The notes under the pieces are model-generated. The model did not search any database, was not told the DNA's origin, and saw nothing but the letters and a program-made list of their open reading frames with translations. DNA of 64,000 bases from Jiangella muralis (GTDB taxonomy: Bacteria; Actinomycetota; Actinomycetes; Jiangellales; Jiangellaceae): NCBI RefSeq assembly GCF_001270745.1, contig NZ_LFXL01000036.1, positions 37,348-101,347 on the forward strand, in the 5' to 3' direction. Within the stretch, counting starts at the first letter, position 1, and every line of letters starts with the position of its first letter. Both the position numbers and the translations under genes were made by a program. This document shows positions 9,505 to 17,571 of the stretch, one piece after another.

Positions 9505-10533
9505 TCATGCGTCGGCGACGGTGATGAGGACCTTGCCGGTCGCGCCGTCCTCGACGGCGCGGTGGGCGTCGGCCGTCTGCTCCAGGGCGAAGTGGTGCAC
9601 GAGCAGGCCGGCGTCCTCGCCGATGCGCAGTGCGCCGGCAGCGATGGCCGTGTTGATGTCGTCGCCAGCGGCGCGGAGCTTGTCCCAGCCGACGGTGTAG
9701 AGCAGCACGAACTGCAGCCGCGCGTTCAAACCCATGTATGCGCGCACGTTCAGGTCGAACGGCTGGTCGCCGTTGTTGGCGTAGATCGCGACCGTGCCGC
9801 GCGGCTTCAGCACGCCCGTGTTCGTCGCGGCGTTGGCACCGGCCGCCACCTCGACGACGAGGTCGACGCCGTCCGGGACGATGGCGCGGACGGCGGCCGC
9901 GACGTCGGCGCCGCCGTCGTACCGCACGACGTGGTGGGCGCCGGCGGATGTGGCCAGCGCGGCCTTGGCGTCGGAGCTCACCGTCGCGATGACCGTCGCG
10001 CCGGACCAGCGAGCCAGCTGGATCGCGGCGTTCCCCACCGCACCCGCCCCACCCGCCACGAGCACCACGCGGCCGGCCAGCGCGCCCGAACCCAGCCGCG
10101 TCGGCCCGTCCTCGGCGACCGTCAGCGCCCGATGCGCCGTCCCCGCCGGGATGCCGACCGCCGCGCCGAGGTCGAAGCCGGCGCCGTCGGGCAGCACGAA
10201 CACCCGCTCGACCGGCACGACGGTGTACTCCTGCGCCGTCCCGCTGTCCGGGCGCAGGTACGCCGCCTGCGTCACCCACACCCGATCGCCCACGGCCAGT
10301 CCGCCGACGCCGTCGCCGACCGCGTCGACGACGCCGGAACCGTCGTGGTTGGGCACTGCCTCGGTCCCGGACACCGCGCCGAAGCCGCCGCTGCGCGTCT
10401 TCCAGTCGGTCGGGTTCACGCCGGAGACGACGACCCGGATGCGCACCTCGCCGGGACCGGGCTCCGGCACCGGCCGCTCGGTGAGCCGGAGAACGTCGGC
10501 CGCGCCGGACTCGTCGTGCACGATCGCCTTCAT
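9505..10533 (-). CDS. NADPH:quinone oxidoreductase / zinc-less MDR alcohol dehydrogenase
   Basis: A 342-residue medium-chain reductase. It starts MKAIVHDESG, has the GroES-like N-terminal domain with GVNPTDWKTRSG, and a Rossmann domain with AGGAGAVGNAAIQLA near residue 150. The zinc ligands of true alcohol dehydrogenases are not evident, so it fits the quinone reductase (QOR) branch, reducing quinones or activated alkenes with NADPH in the cytosol. The ATG at 10533 is preceded by GGGAGGGA. The open frame extends 216 bases upstream, but that part is arginine/proline-rich noise. It appears monocistronic. Confidence 0.92.
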   Translation of the reverse strand: MKAIVHDESGAADVLRLTERPVPEPGPGEVRIRVVVSGVNPTDWKTRSGGFGAVSGTEAVPNHDGSGVVDAVGDGVGGLAVGDRVWVTQAAYLRPDSGTAQEYTVVPVERVFVLPDGAGFDLGAAVGIPAGTAHRALTVAEDGPTRLGSGALAGRVVLVAGGAGAVGNAAIQLARWSGATVIATVSSDAKAALATSAGAHHVVRYDGGADVAAAVRAIVPDGVDLVVEVAAGANAATNTGVLKPRGTVAIYANNGDQPFDLNVRAYMGLNARLQFVLLYTVGWDKLRAAGDDINTAIAAGALRIGEDAGLLVHHFALEQTADAHRAVEDGATGKVLITVADA

Positions 10534-10859
10534 CGGGGTCGCATCCCTCCCACGGACGGGTGTGTCCCTAGCGCCAACCGGTCCGGCCATCCCCGCATTC
10601 CGGCGGTCGAGGCGCGAAGAAGCCCCGGCGCGCAGTGAACCACGATGTGGAGGACGCGCCGGGGCCTCAGCCGGGATCGTCGGTGTTAGCGCACCTCCCC
10701 CAGCCACTGCCAATGTTAGCCGTTGACGGGTTGATTGTCTGAATGTCATGCTGGTCGGTTAACTACATCGGGAATCCGCCCGGCGTAGTCCAGAGATGGG
10801 CTACCGGGCGGGCTGTTAGCGCGGTTCACCGGTGCCCTCAGCACTTGGGAGGAACCTCA
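10534..10859. other. 326-base intergenic region with two hairpins
   Basis: No gene is supported here. The region separates divergent genes. It contains a strong GC hairpin at 10619-10668, a second inverted repeat (CCGCCCGG at 10776-10783 with CCGGGCGG at 10804-10811), and three TGTTAGC motifs near 10684, 10712 and 10814. It should hold the promoters of the oxidoreductase on one side and of the small ORF on the other. Confidence 0.5.
10619..10668. terminator. GC-rich hairpin
   Basis: GCCCCGGCGCG (10622-10632) pairs perfectly with CGCGCCGGGGC (10655-10665). Two more pairs follow beyond one mismatch, with a 22-nt loop. There is no clear U-tract. It may attenuate or terminate upstream transcription, or be part of a structured leader. 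Confidence 0.4.
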
Positions 10860-11012
10860 GTGAACCACGACAACAGGCGAGGGACGTTGCTGCGCAGGCT
10901 ACGAGAGCTGCGCGAGCACACCGAGGTCATCGGCCAGATCCTGAGGGATCTGTGGCCGGTGGGCGTGGTGATCTCCTCGATTCTGGGTGTTGCCCTGCAT
11001 CAGTTCGGCTGA
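10860..11012 (+). CDS. small 50-residue putative membrane-associated protein
   Basis: Starts at GTG with an excellent ribosome site (GGGAGG seven bases before it). A charged amphipathic N-terminal half (NRRGTLLRRLRELREHTEV) is followed by a hydrophobic segment (VGVVISSILGVALHQF) that could form one membrane helix. No family is recognised. The strong Shine-Dalgarno sequence and normal codon usage are the only support. It lies 137 bases upstream of the LLM oxidoreductase on the same strand and may share its transcript. Confidence 0.5.
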   Translation: MNHDNRRGTLLRRLRELREHTEVIGQILRDLWPVGVVISSILGVALHQFG

Positions 11013-11149
11013 GGTCGAACCGCAGGGAGCGAACGGGGTCGGCTGAGGCCGGCCCCTTCGTGCGTCCGGCGCCGCGATTCCTCCGGCCGCGCCGCCCGGT
11101 CTGTCCGCACAACAGCCGCAACACGGCGGCGCGGACGGAAGGAATCGGC

Positions 11150-12058
11150 ATGTCCCTGGAATTCGGCATCTTCCTGCCGGTCGGCTTCGGCGGCGAACTG
11201 GCCGCGTTCGCCGATCCGGTCGAGGCGGCGGAGCGGGTCGTCGAACTGGCGCGGACGGCGGAGGAGTGCGGCTTCGCGGCGGCGTGGCTGCCCGACCATC
11301 TGCAGACGGTCCCGCCGTCGACGGCGCCGGTGTTCGAGTCGTGGTCGATGCTGGCGGCGCTGGCCCGCGACACCGACCGGATCCGGATCGGCCCGCTGGT
11401 CAGCTCGAACGGCTACCGGAACCCGGCACTGCAGGCGAAGATCGCGTCGACGGTCGACGTGCTGTCGGGTGGACGGCTGACGCTCGGGATCGGGGCCGGA
11501 TGGTACGAGCCGGACTACGAGGCGTTCGGGTACGAGTTCGGCGACGCGCCCGCGCGGCTGCGGGGCTTGCGCGACGGCGTGCGAACCATCAAGGCGATGT
11601 GGACCGAGCACCCGACGACGTTTCCGCGCGGCGTGCAGCGGCCGACGATCCCGCTGCTGATCGCGGGCGGCGGGGAGCGGATGACACTGAAGCTCGTGGC
11701 GGAGTACGCCGATGCCTGCAACGTCATGGTGTCGCCGGCGGACGCGGCGCGGAAATTCGGCGTGCTGCGGGACCACTGCGCGACGGCCGGCCGCGACTAC
11801 GACGCCGTCCTGCGCACCGCGACGACCGCCTGCCTCGTCGCCGGGTCGGACGAGGCGGCGCAGGCGGCGCTGTCGCCGGGGATGAGCGTGTTCTATCCGG
11901 GCGACGTCGCGTCGTACCTGCTCTACGGGACGGCCGACACCGTGCGGCGGCGCATCGCGGCCTACGAGGAGGCCGGCGTCCAGCAGCTGATCGTCGGCTT
12001 CCACGAGGCGACGGACCCGGAGGCGATCCGGCGGTTCGCCAAGGAGTTCATCGGCTGA
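11150..12058 (+). CDS. LLM-class F420-dependent oxidoreductase
   Basis: A 302-residue luciferase-like TIM-barrel protein. Features include FGIFLPVG at the N-terminus, WLPDHLQ, GPLVSSNGYRNPALQAKIASTVDVLSGGRLTLGIGAGW, and a C-terminal GTADTVRRRIAAYEEAGVQQLIV. In actinobacteria this class usually uses coenzyme F420 rather than FMN and reduces or oxidises small organic substrates, which cannot be named here. The ATG at 11150 is preceded by GAAGGA. It is convergent with an ECF sigma gene; tandem repeats lie between them. Confidence 0.92.
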   Translation: MSLEFGIFLPVGFGGELAAFADPVEAAERVVELARTAEECGFAAAWLPDHLQTVPPSTAPVFESWSMLAALARDTDRIRIGPLVSSNGYRNPALQAKIASTVDVLSGGRLTLGIGAGWYEPDYEAFGYEFGDAPARLRGLRDGVRTIKAMWTEHPTTFPRGVQRPTIPLLIAGGGERMTLKLVAEYADACNVMVSPADAARKFGVLRDHCATAGRDYDAVLRTATTACLVAGSDEAAQAALSPGMSVFYPGDVASYLLYGTADTVRRRIAAYEEAGVQQLIVGFHEATDPEAIRRFAKEFIG

Positions 12059-12129
12059 TGACGGTGGCGGCCGGGAGGCTGCGTCGGCGAGTTTGTCGGT
12101 GCCCGCCCCTGGGGTGGGCCCCACCCGGG

Positions 12130-12183
12130 CCGGGAGGGGTCTGCCGGCCGGGAGGGGTCTGCCGACCGGGAGGGGTCTGCCAG
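12130..12183. repeat. three tandem 18-bp repeats
   Basis: Units at 12130-12147, 12148-12165 and 12166-12183 share CCGGGAGGGGTCTGCC and differ only in the last two bases. They sit in the 141-base convergent gap between the LLM oxidoreductase and the ECF sigma gene. Function unknown; copy number may vary between strains. Confidence 0.85.
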
Positions 12184-12199
12184 GCGCCGGGCGCCGCGG

Positions 12200-13141
12200 T
12201 CAGGGGAGCGTCGCCGGGAGGCCGAACCGGGGGAGCAGCTCCGGCGTGGCGAAGACGGTGACCCGTGCGATCCCCGCCGCGGTCACCGTCAGCACGGCCA
12301 GCCCGAACGCCGACCCGTCGCGGTGGTACGCACCGAAGGCGGGCTGCCCGTTGGCCGTCGCCGGCAGCTTGCGCCAGTCGCCCGGCACGCCGACGACCTC
12401 GCTCATCAGGTACTCCACGCAGGCGACCTTCCCGGAGAACCAGGTCGCCGCGTCCGGCGACTCGAGGACGGCGTCGGCGCGCAGGGCGTCCTCGAATGCG
12501 CGGGCGTCGGCCGTCGCGAACGCCGTCATGTACCGTTCCAGCAGCTCACGAGCCCGCGGGTGGTCCGGCTCGAGCACGTCGTCCATCGATGGCGTCACCT
12601 CGCGCAACCGCGCCCGGGCGCGCTGCAGCAAGGACTTCACGGCCCCCACCTCGAGGGACAGTGCCGTCGCCACCTCGGCGGCCGGCCAGGCGAGCACGTC
12701 GCGCAGGATGAGGACGGCGCGCTGGCGCGGTGTCAGGTACTGCAGCCCGGCGATCAGCGCGAGCCGGACCCCGTCCCGCACGACGGCGATGGCGGCGGGG
12801 TCGGCGGACTCGGGCGTGACGAGGGCGTCGGGCAGCGGCTGCAGCCAGCCGACTCCGGCGGCCGGGCTCTCGGATCCGCCGTCCGGTCCGGTCCCGAGTC
12901 CGCCGGGTACGGCGCGCCGGTCGCTGCGCTGCAGGGCGTTGAGGCAGGCGTTCGTCGCGATCCGGTACAGCCACGTCCGCAGCGACGACCGGCCCTCGAA
13001 CCCGTCGTAGGACCGCCACGCCCGCAGATACGTCTCCTGCACCAGGTCCTCGGCGTCGTCGAGGGAGCCCGTCATCCGGTAGCAGTGCGCCAGCAGTTCC
13101 CGCCGGTACCCCTCCGCCTGCCGCATGAACTCGTCGCGCAC
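12200..13141 (-). CDS. ECF sigma factor with SnoaL-like C-terminal domain (SigG/TIGR02960-like)
   Basis: A 313-residue sigma factor. Region 2 is visible as ELLAHCYRMTGSLDDAEDLVQETYLRAW and SSLRTWLYRIATNACL, region 4 as LTPRQRAVLILRDVLAWPAAEVATALSLEVGAVKSLLQRARARL. A SnoaL/NTF2-like tail of about 110 residues replaces the usual separate anti-sigma factor. Such ECFs are thought to be tuned through this tail. The GTG start has GAAGGAGG at ideal spacing. It stands alone; the next gene on this strand, 63 bases upstream, is the SOS-box gene. Confidence 0.93.
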   Translation of the reverse strand: MRDEFMRQAEGYRRELLAHCYRMTGSLDDAEDLVQETYLRAWRSYDGFEGRSSLRTWLYRIATNACLNALQRSDRRAVPGGLGTGPDGGSESPAAGVGWLQPLPDALVTPESADPAAIAVVRDGVRLALIAGLQYLTPRQRAVLILRDVLAWPAAEVATALSLEVGAVKSLLQRARARLREVTPSMDDVLEPDHPRARELLERYMTAFATADARAFEDALRADAVLESPDAATWFSGKVACVEYLMSEVVGVPGDWRKLPATANGQPAFGAYHRDGSAFGLAVLTVTAAGIARVTVFATPELLPRFGLPATLP

Positions 13142-13204
13142 GTGGTCCTCCTTCGCCCCATCCTCGTACCGACCGGTGCTCGCCCGGAAAGGAATCGGGC
13201 TCCT

Positions 13205-13633
13205 TCAGCGGTACGGCTCGGGCGGCGGCATCGGCTCGAGTCCGGGCGGCATGGCCCGGCGGATGGCGGCGGAGAGGTCGGCGGCCGCGGTGGCGCCGCC
13301 GTGCACCACTTCGGTCCGGTGCGCCGGCCGGACCCGGCGCGGATCGAACACGCACCAGCCGGCCCGCCAGCCCCAGGCCAGCCGCCCCTTCGCGTCGGCC
13401 TGCCGGTCCGGCCAGACGACGAGCAGGTAGCGCCACCGGTGCTCACCTCGTCGCCGCCCCCACGCGACCAGCCGCCCCTGTACCCGCCGGCTCGACCGGT
13501 CGCCCATGACGATGGGCACGGCGGTGTAGAGACCGGACGGCTCGGTATGGGCCCGGACCTTGATCTCCAGCCGCCCCGGATCGAGATCCAGGAGGTCGAG
13601 CGGAGGATCGTCCAGCCAGCGAGCAGTCGTCAT
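13205..13633 (-). CDS. conserved-looking hypothetical protein under LexA control
   Basis: A 142-residue basic, soluble protein of no family I recognise (DDPPLDLLDLDPGRLEIKVR, WRYLLVVWPDRQADAKGRLAWGWRAGWCVFDPRRV). I chose the ATG at 13633 rather than the upstream ATG at 13651 because a GATACT -10-like box ends six bases before it and a perfect LexA box lies immediately upstream; the longer start would fall inside that operator. The mRNA is probably leaderless and induced by DNA damage. Tryptophan- and arginine-rich composition would allow nucleic-acid binding, but that is speculation. Confidence 0.75.
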   Translation of the reverse strand: MTTARWLDDPPLDLLDLDPGRLEIKVRAHTEPSGLYTAVPIVMGDRSSRRVQGRLVAWGRRRGEHRWRYLLVVWPDRQADAKGRLAWGWRAGWCVFDPRRVRPAHRTEVVHGGATAAADLSAAIRRAMPPGLEPMPPPEPYR

Positions 13634-13644
13634 ACCGCTAGTAT

Positions 13645-13658
13645 CGAACACGTGTTCG
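13645..13658 (-). promoter_or_regulatory. LexA (SOS) box
   Basis: CGAACACGTGTTCG is a perfect 14-bp palindrome matching the Gram-positive/actinobacterial LexA consensus CGAAC-N4-GTTCG. It abuts the GATACT -10 element of the hypothetical gene starting at 13633, where bound LexA would block RNA polymerase. Confidence 0.85.
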
Positions 13659-13736
13659 CATGATCGGTAGTTCGTCGCGCTCCGTAAGCGCCTGGTGACG
13701 GAGGGTGCCGGCGTCGGTGCGGTCTACGGGCGGGGG

Positions 13737-14645
13737 TCAGCTGGTCCAGGGCCGCAGCTTCTCCGGGTTGCGCACCGCCCAGACGCGGGCGATCCGGTCG
13801 CCGGCCAGGTCGAACGCCAGCACCGTCCCGGTCACCCCGTCCTGCTGCAGCACCAGGCCGGGCTGCCCGTTCACCGTCCGCTCCAGGAACGTCAGGTCGG
13901 GCGCGGCCGCGGCGATCTCGATGAGGGCGCGGGCGATCGGCCAGCTGCCCTCGAGCGGCCCGAGCGCGGTGGCGAGGCCGCCGCCGTCGGCGACCGCCGT
14001 CGCGTGCGGGTCGAGCAGGCCGACGAGCGCCTCGATGTCCTGGGACTCCCACGCCTGCTTGAACTCGCGGACGAGGCCGGCCCGGCGGGCGGACGGGGTC
14101 GTGGGGGCCTCGGCGGCGCGGAGCCGGCGCCGGGCGGACGACGCCAGCTGGCGGCAGGCCGCCGGGGTGCGGCCGACGATCCGGGCGATCTCGGCGAACG
14201 GGTACCGGAAGACGTCGTGCAGGACGAACGCGACCCGTTCGGCCGGCGTCATCGACTCGAGGACGACGAGGAAGGCCATGCTGATCGACTCGTCCAGCGT
14301 GACCCGGTCGGCGGGGTCGCCGGGGTTGGCCGTCGCACCGCCCGGGCGTCCGCCGACCCACTCGGCGCGGTCGGGCACCGGCTCCGGGATCCACTCGCCG
14401 ACGTAGCGCTCGCGTCGGGCCCGCGCCGACCGCAGCAGGTCGAGGCAGATGCGGCTGGCGACCGTGGTCAGCCAGGCGCCGGGCACCTCGATCGCCTCCC
14501 GCTGTTCCGGCCGCAGCGCGTACCAGCGGGCGTACGTCTCCTGCACGACGTCCTCGGCGTCGGCCAGCGAGCCGAGCAGGCGGTAGGCGAGGTTGATCAG
14601 CTGGCGGCGCTCGCTCATGATTGCGGTCAGGTCCGGGTCGGTCAT
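13737..14645 (-). CDS. ECF41-type sigma factor with SnoaL-like tail (SigJ-like)
   Basis: A 302-residue sigma factor. Region 2 reads LINLAYRLLGSLADAEDVVQETYARWYAL with GAWLTTVASRICLDLLR; region 4 is MTPAERVAFVLHDVFRYPFAEIARIVGRTPAACRQLASSARRRL. The C-terminal NTF2-like domain (from about residue 185) ends with the ECF41-typical VRNPEKLRPW. In ECF41 proteins the tail modulates activity in place of an anti-sigma factor. The ATG has AGGAGG nine bases upstream. It is divergent from a DUF6069 membrane protein, a plausible target. Confidence 0.93.
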   Translation of the reverse strand: MTDPDLTAIMSERRQLINLAYRLLGSLADAEDVVQETYARWYALRPEQREAIEVPGAWLTTVASRICLDLLRSARARRERYVGEWIPEPVPDRAEWVGGRPGGATANPGDPADRVTLDESISMAFLVVLESMTPAERVAFVLHDVFRYPFAEIARIVGRTPAACRQLASSARRRLRAAEAPTTPSARRAGLVREFKQAWESQDIEALVGLLDPHATAVADGGGLATALGPLEGSWPIARALIEIAAAAPDLTFLERTVNGQPGLVLQQDGVTGTVLAFDLAGDRIARVWAVRNPEKLRPWTS

Positions 14646-14773
14646 GGTCTACGACCTCCTCTCACCCTCCCGACGAGACAGCCCGCCGACGTGTGCGGCC
14701 TGACGTTCGGCCGGGCCGTCTCGTCGTACCGCTGTCCAGGCATCGCCGCCAGAGTGACAGCAGGAGGAACCCG

Positions 14774-15184
14774 ATGACGACGCAGGAGACGACGACGGCC
14801 GAGGCGGTACGGGGCCGGGCCGCGTTGGCGGTCGCGGGGGCGACGACGGCGGCGCTCGGGCCGTGGGTCGTCGCGGTGATCGCCGGCGCGGACCTCGAGG
14901 TGACCAGCGCCGGCGTGACGATGGACGTCGGGCTGCCGTTGGTGCTGGCCGGCGCGCTGACGATGTCGCTGGCCGGTTGGGGGTTGCTGACGTGGCTGCT
15001 GCGGCGGCGCGGCGGAGACGGACGGCGGGTGTGGACCGGCGTCGCGCTGACGGTGCTGCTGCTGTCGCTGGGCGGGCCGCTGGGCGCCGAGGCGGACGCC
15101 GGCGGCAAGGCCTGTCTGGTACTGATGCACCTCGCCGTCGGCGCGGTGCTGATCCCGGGCCTGCGGGCGGCCGTCCGCGAGTGA
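14774..15184 (+). CDS. DUF6069-like four-helix membrane protein
   Basis: 136 residues with four hydrophobic helices (roughly 17-40, 52-75, 87-106 and 112-130). The pattern of a small acidic loop after the first helix followed by PLVLAGALTMSLAGWGLLTWLL fits the actinobacterial DUF6069 family. AGGAGG stands eight bases before the ATG. It is divergent from the ECF41 sigma gene at 13737-14645, an arrangement common for targets of such sigma factors. The molecular role of the family is unknown. Confidence 0.8.
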   Translation: MTTQETTTAEAVRGRAALAVAGATTAALGPWVVAVIAGADLEVTSAGVTMDVGLPLVLAGALTMSLAGWGLLTWLLRRRGGDGRRVWTGVALTVLLLSLGGPLGAEADAGGKACLVLMHLAVGAVLIPGLRAAVRE

Positions 15185-15222
15185 CCCGCCCTGATCGCGG
15201 CGGCCGGAGGACGGCAGGTCCG

Positions 15223-15822
15223 TCAGGGCACGACCAGCGGATCGCTGCGCAACCAACCGCTCCAGCCGACCGTGCCGCCCCGGTCGTTGCGTACGGCCGC
15301 GCTGCTCCAGTCGGCCACGTTCGCCGACATCCAGCCGACGAACTCGTCGCACCAGGCCGAGGGGGCAGGCGGCGTCGTCTGAGCGATCCAGTCCTGGCAG
15401 GTGAGAAGCAGCCGCTGCGGCGAGCCCCAGATCATCCAGGGGCTCCGGCCGGTGCGGGCGATCGAACCGTTCAGCCAGGCCGCCAGTGCCGAGCACCGGT
15501 CCTCGTCGTCGCCGAGACGAGCCCGGCCCGGACGGCTCATCTGGCCCGCGCGGTCCGGCCGGCTCGGGCCGTTCGGCCGCCCGGCGGCCGTCCACTGCTC
15601 GCAGGCCTGCTGGACGACGGCGACCTGCTGCGCCGGATCGCTCATCGCCCGCTGTGTCCGGTCGTCGCCGATCGCCCAGACAGCGGACGCTACCGCGGCC
15701 GAGGCAACCGCGGTGACCAGCACCAGCGCGACCCCCGGCCACGCCGGTCCGGCCCGCGTGCCCCGCGCCACGTCCCCACTCTCGACCCGCCGGCGCCGCT
15801 CCAGCAGGGTCGAAAGACCCAC
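15223..15822 (-). CDS. hypothetical membrane-anchored protein
   Basis: 199 residues with a basic N-terminus, one hydrophobic segment (ALVLVTAVASAAVASAVWAI) and an extracytoplasmic remainder with four cysteines and many tryptophans, suggesting a disulfide-bonded exported domain. It follows the ECF41 gene by nine bases on the same strand and so is probably co-transcribed with it. The GTG start is not well supported by a ribosome site. No family is recognised. Confidence 0.6.
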   Translation of the reverse strand: MGLSTLLERRRRVESGDVARGTRAGPAWPGVALVLVTAVASAAVASAVWAIGDDRTQRAMSDPAQQVAVVQQACEQWTAAGRPNGPSRPDRAGQMSRPGRARLGDDEDRCSALAAWLNGSIARTGRSPWMIWGSPQRLLLTCQDWIAQTTPPAPSAWCDEFVGWMSANVADWSSAAVRNDRGGTVGWSGWLRSDPLVVP

Positions 15823-15831
15823 GTCGCAGGG

Positions 15832-16716
15832 TCAGACGCCGAGGGCGGCCGGATCGATGCCGCTGAGCCGGTCCGGGTCGTTGAGCACGTCGATCGTCGT
15901 GATCAGGCCGTCGGTGACGGTGAACGCCATCACCGCGAACACCTGCCCGCCGATGACGGCTACCGCGCCGGCCGTGCCGTTGACCAGCGCCGGCCGCACG
16001 TGCTGCGCCAGCCGCCGGGCCAACGTCGCCTGTCCGGCCACGGTCCGGGCGCCGCGCAGCAGCACCGTCGGCCGGGCCGGGTGCGCGCCGCCGTCGGCCC
16101 GCAGCACGACGTCGGGGTCGAGCACCGCCACCAGCGCGTCGAAGTCGCCGTCGCGGGCGGCCGCGTAGAACGCGTCGACCGCGGCCCGCTGCTTCGCGAG
16201 GTCGGCGTCCGGCGCGGGCGCGGCGTCCTGGACCCGGCGACGGCCCCGGCTGGCCAGCTGGCGGGCGGCGGCCGGGGTTCGCTCGACCAGCGGCGCGATG
16301 TCGTCGAACGGGACGGCGAACAGGTCGTGCAGCACGAACGCGAGCCGCTCGGCCGGCGTCAGGGTGTCGAGGACCACCTGCATCGCCAGCCCGACGGAGT
16401 CGGCCAGCAGCGCCTCCTGCTCTGGATCGGGGCCGGTCAGCGGGCTGACGACAGGGTCGGGCAGGCGCACGTCGGGCTCACCGTCGTCCAACGGGACCTC
16501 GCCGCGCGTCGTCCGCGACCGCAGCAGGTTCAGGCAGACCCGCCCGGCGACGGTCGTCAGCCAGGCGGCGAGGTTCTCGACGTCGGAGGTGTCGGCGCGC
16601 TGGTAGCGCAGCCAGGTCTCCTGCACGGCGTCGTCGGCCTCGGTGAGCGACCCCAGCATGCGATACGCGACGGCGCGCAGCTGTGGCCGGTGCCGCTCGA
16701 AATCGAGGTCGCTCAT
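15832..16716 (-). CDS. ECF41-type sigma factor with SnoaL-like tail
   Basis: A 294-residue paralogue of the sigma factor at 13737-14645: HRPQLRAVAYRMLGSLTEADDAVQETWLRY, AAWLTTVAGRVCLNLLRSR, and LTPAERLAFVLHDLFAVPFDDIAPLVERTPAAARQLASRGRRRV. An NTF2-like tail ends in DVLNDPDRLSGID. It is divergent from an atypical SDR (NAD(P)-dependent epimerase-like), one of the COE (carboxymuconolactone decarboxylase, oxidoreductase, epimerase) genes typically linked to ECF41 factors. The open frame extends further upstream but the ATG at 16716 is the family start. Confidence 0.93.
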   Translation of the reverse strand: MSDLDFERHRPQLRAVAYRMLGSLTEADDAVQETWLRYQRADTSDVENLAAWLTTVAGRVCLNLLRSRTTRGEVPLDDGEPDVRLPDPVVSPLTGPDPEQEALLADSVGLAMQVVLDTLTPAERLAFVLHDLFAVPFDDIAPLVERTPAAARQLASRGRRRVQDAAPAPDADLAKQRAAVDAFYAAARDGDFDALVAVLDPDVVLRADGGAHPARPTVLLRGARTVAGQATLARRLAQHVRPALVNGTAGAVAVIGGQVFAVMAFTVTDGLITTIDVLNDPDRLSGIDPAALGV

Positions 16717-16718
16717 CC

Positions 16719-16745
16719 GGTCACATCTCCGCGGCGCCGCGGGTC
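16719..16745 (+). promoter_or_regulatory. candidate ECF41 promoter for the SDR gene
   Basis: GGTCACA, 16 bases, then GGTC. The known ECF41 consensus is TGTCACA-N16-CGTC, so each element deviates by one base while the spacing is exact. It sits in the 69-base gap between the sigma gene and its divergent SDR target, about 40 bases before the GTG start. Confidence 0.4.
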
Positions 16746-16785
16746 GGTCCAGTGAAGGACCTCTTCGGCAGGACTGGAGCTGACA

Positions 16786-17556
16786 GTGACCACACCCCTC
16801 CTGGTGACCGGTGGCACCGGCACCCTCGGACGTCTCATCGTGCCACGGCTGGTCGAGGCCGGACGGATGGTCCGGGTGCTCAGCCGCACGCCGCATGAGC
16901 CGGGCGGCGGCGTCGAGTACGTCGCGGCCGATCTGCGCTCGGACGACGCCGGCGACGCGGTCGCGGCCGCCGTCGACGGCGTCGACACGGTCCTGCACCT
17001 GGCCGGCGGCCCCAAGGGCGACGGCGAGGCGGCGCAGCGGCTGGCCCGGGCCGCGGCGCCGGCCGGCGTGAAGCACCTGGTGCACATCTCGGTGATCGGC
17101 GCCGACCGCGTGCCGATCGCCTGGTTCCGGGCGAAGCTGGCCGCCGAGCAGGCCGTGACCGGCTCGGGCGTGCCGTGGACGATCCTGCGCGCCGCCCAGT
17201 TCCACGACCTCGTCCTGAAGACGGCGGCCGCGATGACGAAGCTGCCGGTGATCCCGGTCCCCGGCGGCCTGCGCTTCCAGCCGGTCGACGCACGCGACGT
17301 GGCCGCGCGGCTGACCGAGCTGACCCTCGGCGAGCCGGCCGGGCTGGTCGCCGACCTCGCCGGCCCGCGGGTCGCGCCGCTGGGCGACCTGCTGCGCTCG
17401 TACCTGACGGCGGCCGGCAAGCGACGGCCGTTGCTGCCGGTCCGGCTGCCCGGCAAGACCGGCCGCGCCTATCGCGACGGCGCCAACCTCACCCTGGACG
17501 GCGCCGACGTCGGCACCCGGACCTGGGAGGACTTCCTCGCCGAGCGCCTGGGCTGA
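16786..17556 (+). CDS. NAD(P)H-binding atypical SDR (epimerase-like), ECF41 partner
   Basis: 256 residues with an N-terminal Rossmann fingerprint TGGTGTLGRLIV and the NmrA/atypical SDR pattern: VLHLAGG, LVHISVIGADR, WTILRAAQFHDL. The canonical YxxxK catalytic pair is not obvious (WFRAKLAAE is found in its place), so it may be a redox sensor or an isomerase rather than a classical dehydrogenase. The GTG start at 16786 is 69 bases from the divergent ECF41 gene, the usual COE position, and it is probably transcribed by that sigma factor. Confidence 0.9.
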   Translation: MTTPLLVTGGTGTLGRLIVPRLVEAGRMVRVLSRTPHEPGGGVEYVAADLRSDDAGDAVAAAVDGVDTVLHLAGGPKGDGEAAQRLARAAAPAGVKHLVHISVIGADRVPIAWFRAKLAAEQAVTGSGVPWTILRAAQFHDLVLKTAAAMTKLPVIPVPGGLRFQPVDARDVAARLTELTLGEPAGLVADLAGPRVAPLGDLLRSYLTAAGKRRPLLPVRLPGKTGRAYRDGANLTLDGADVGTRTWEDFLAERLG

Positions 17557-17571
17557 CGCCAGCGGGGCGAA

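Noticed and set aside
10643..10684. A 14-codon ORF ending in RRC stop, resembling an actinobacterial cysteine leader peptide
   Set aside because: No ribosome site, and it merely overlaps the right arm of the GC hairpin; no sulfur gene follows.
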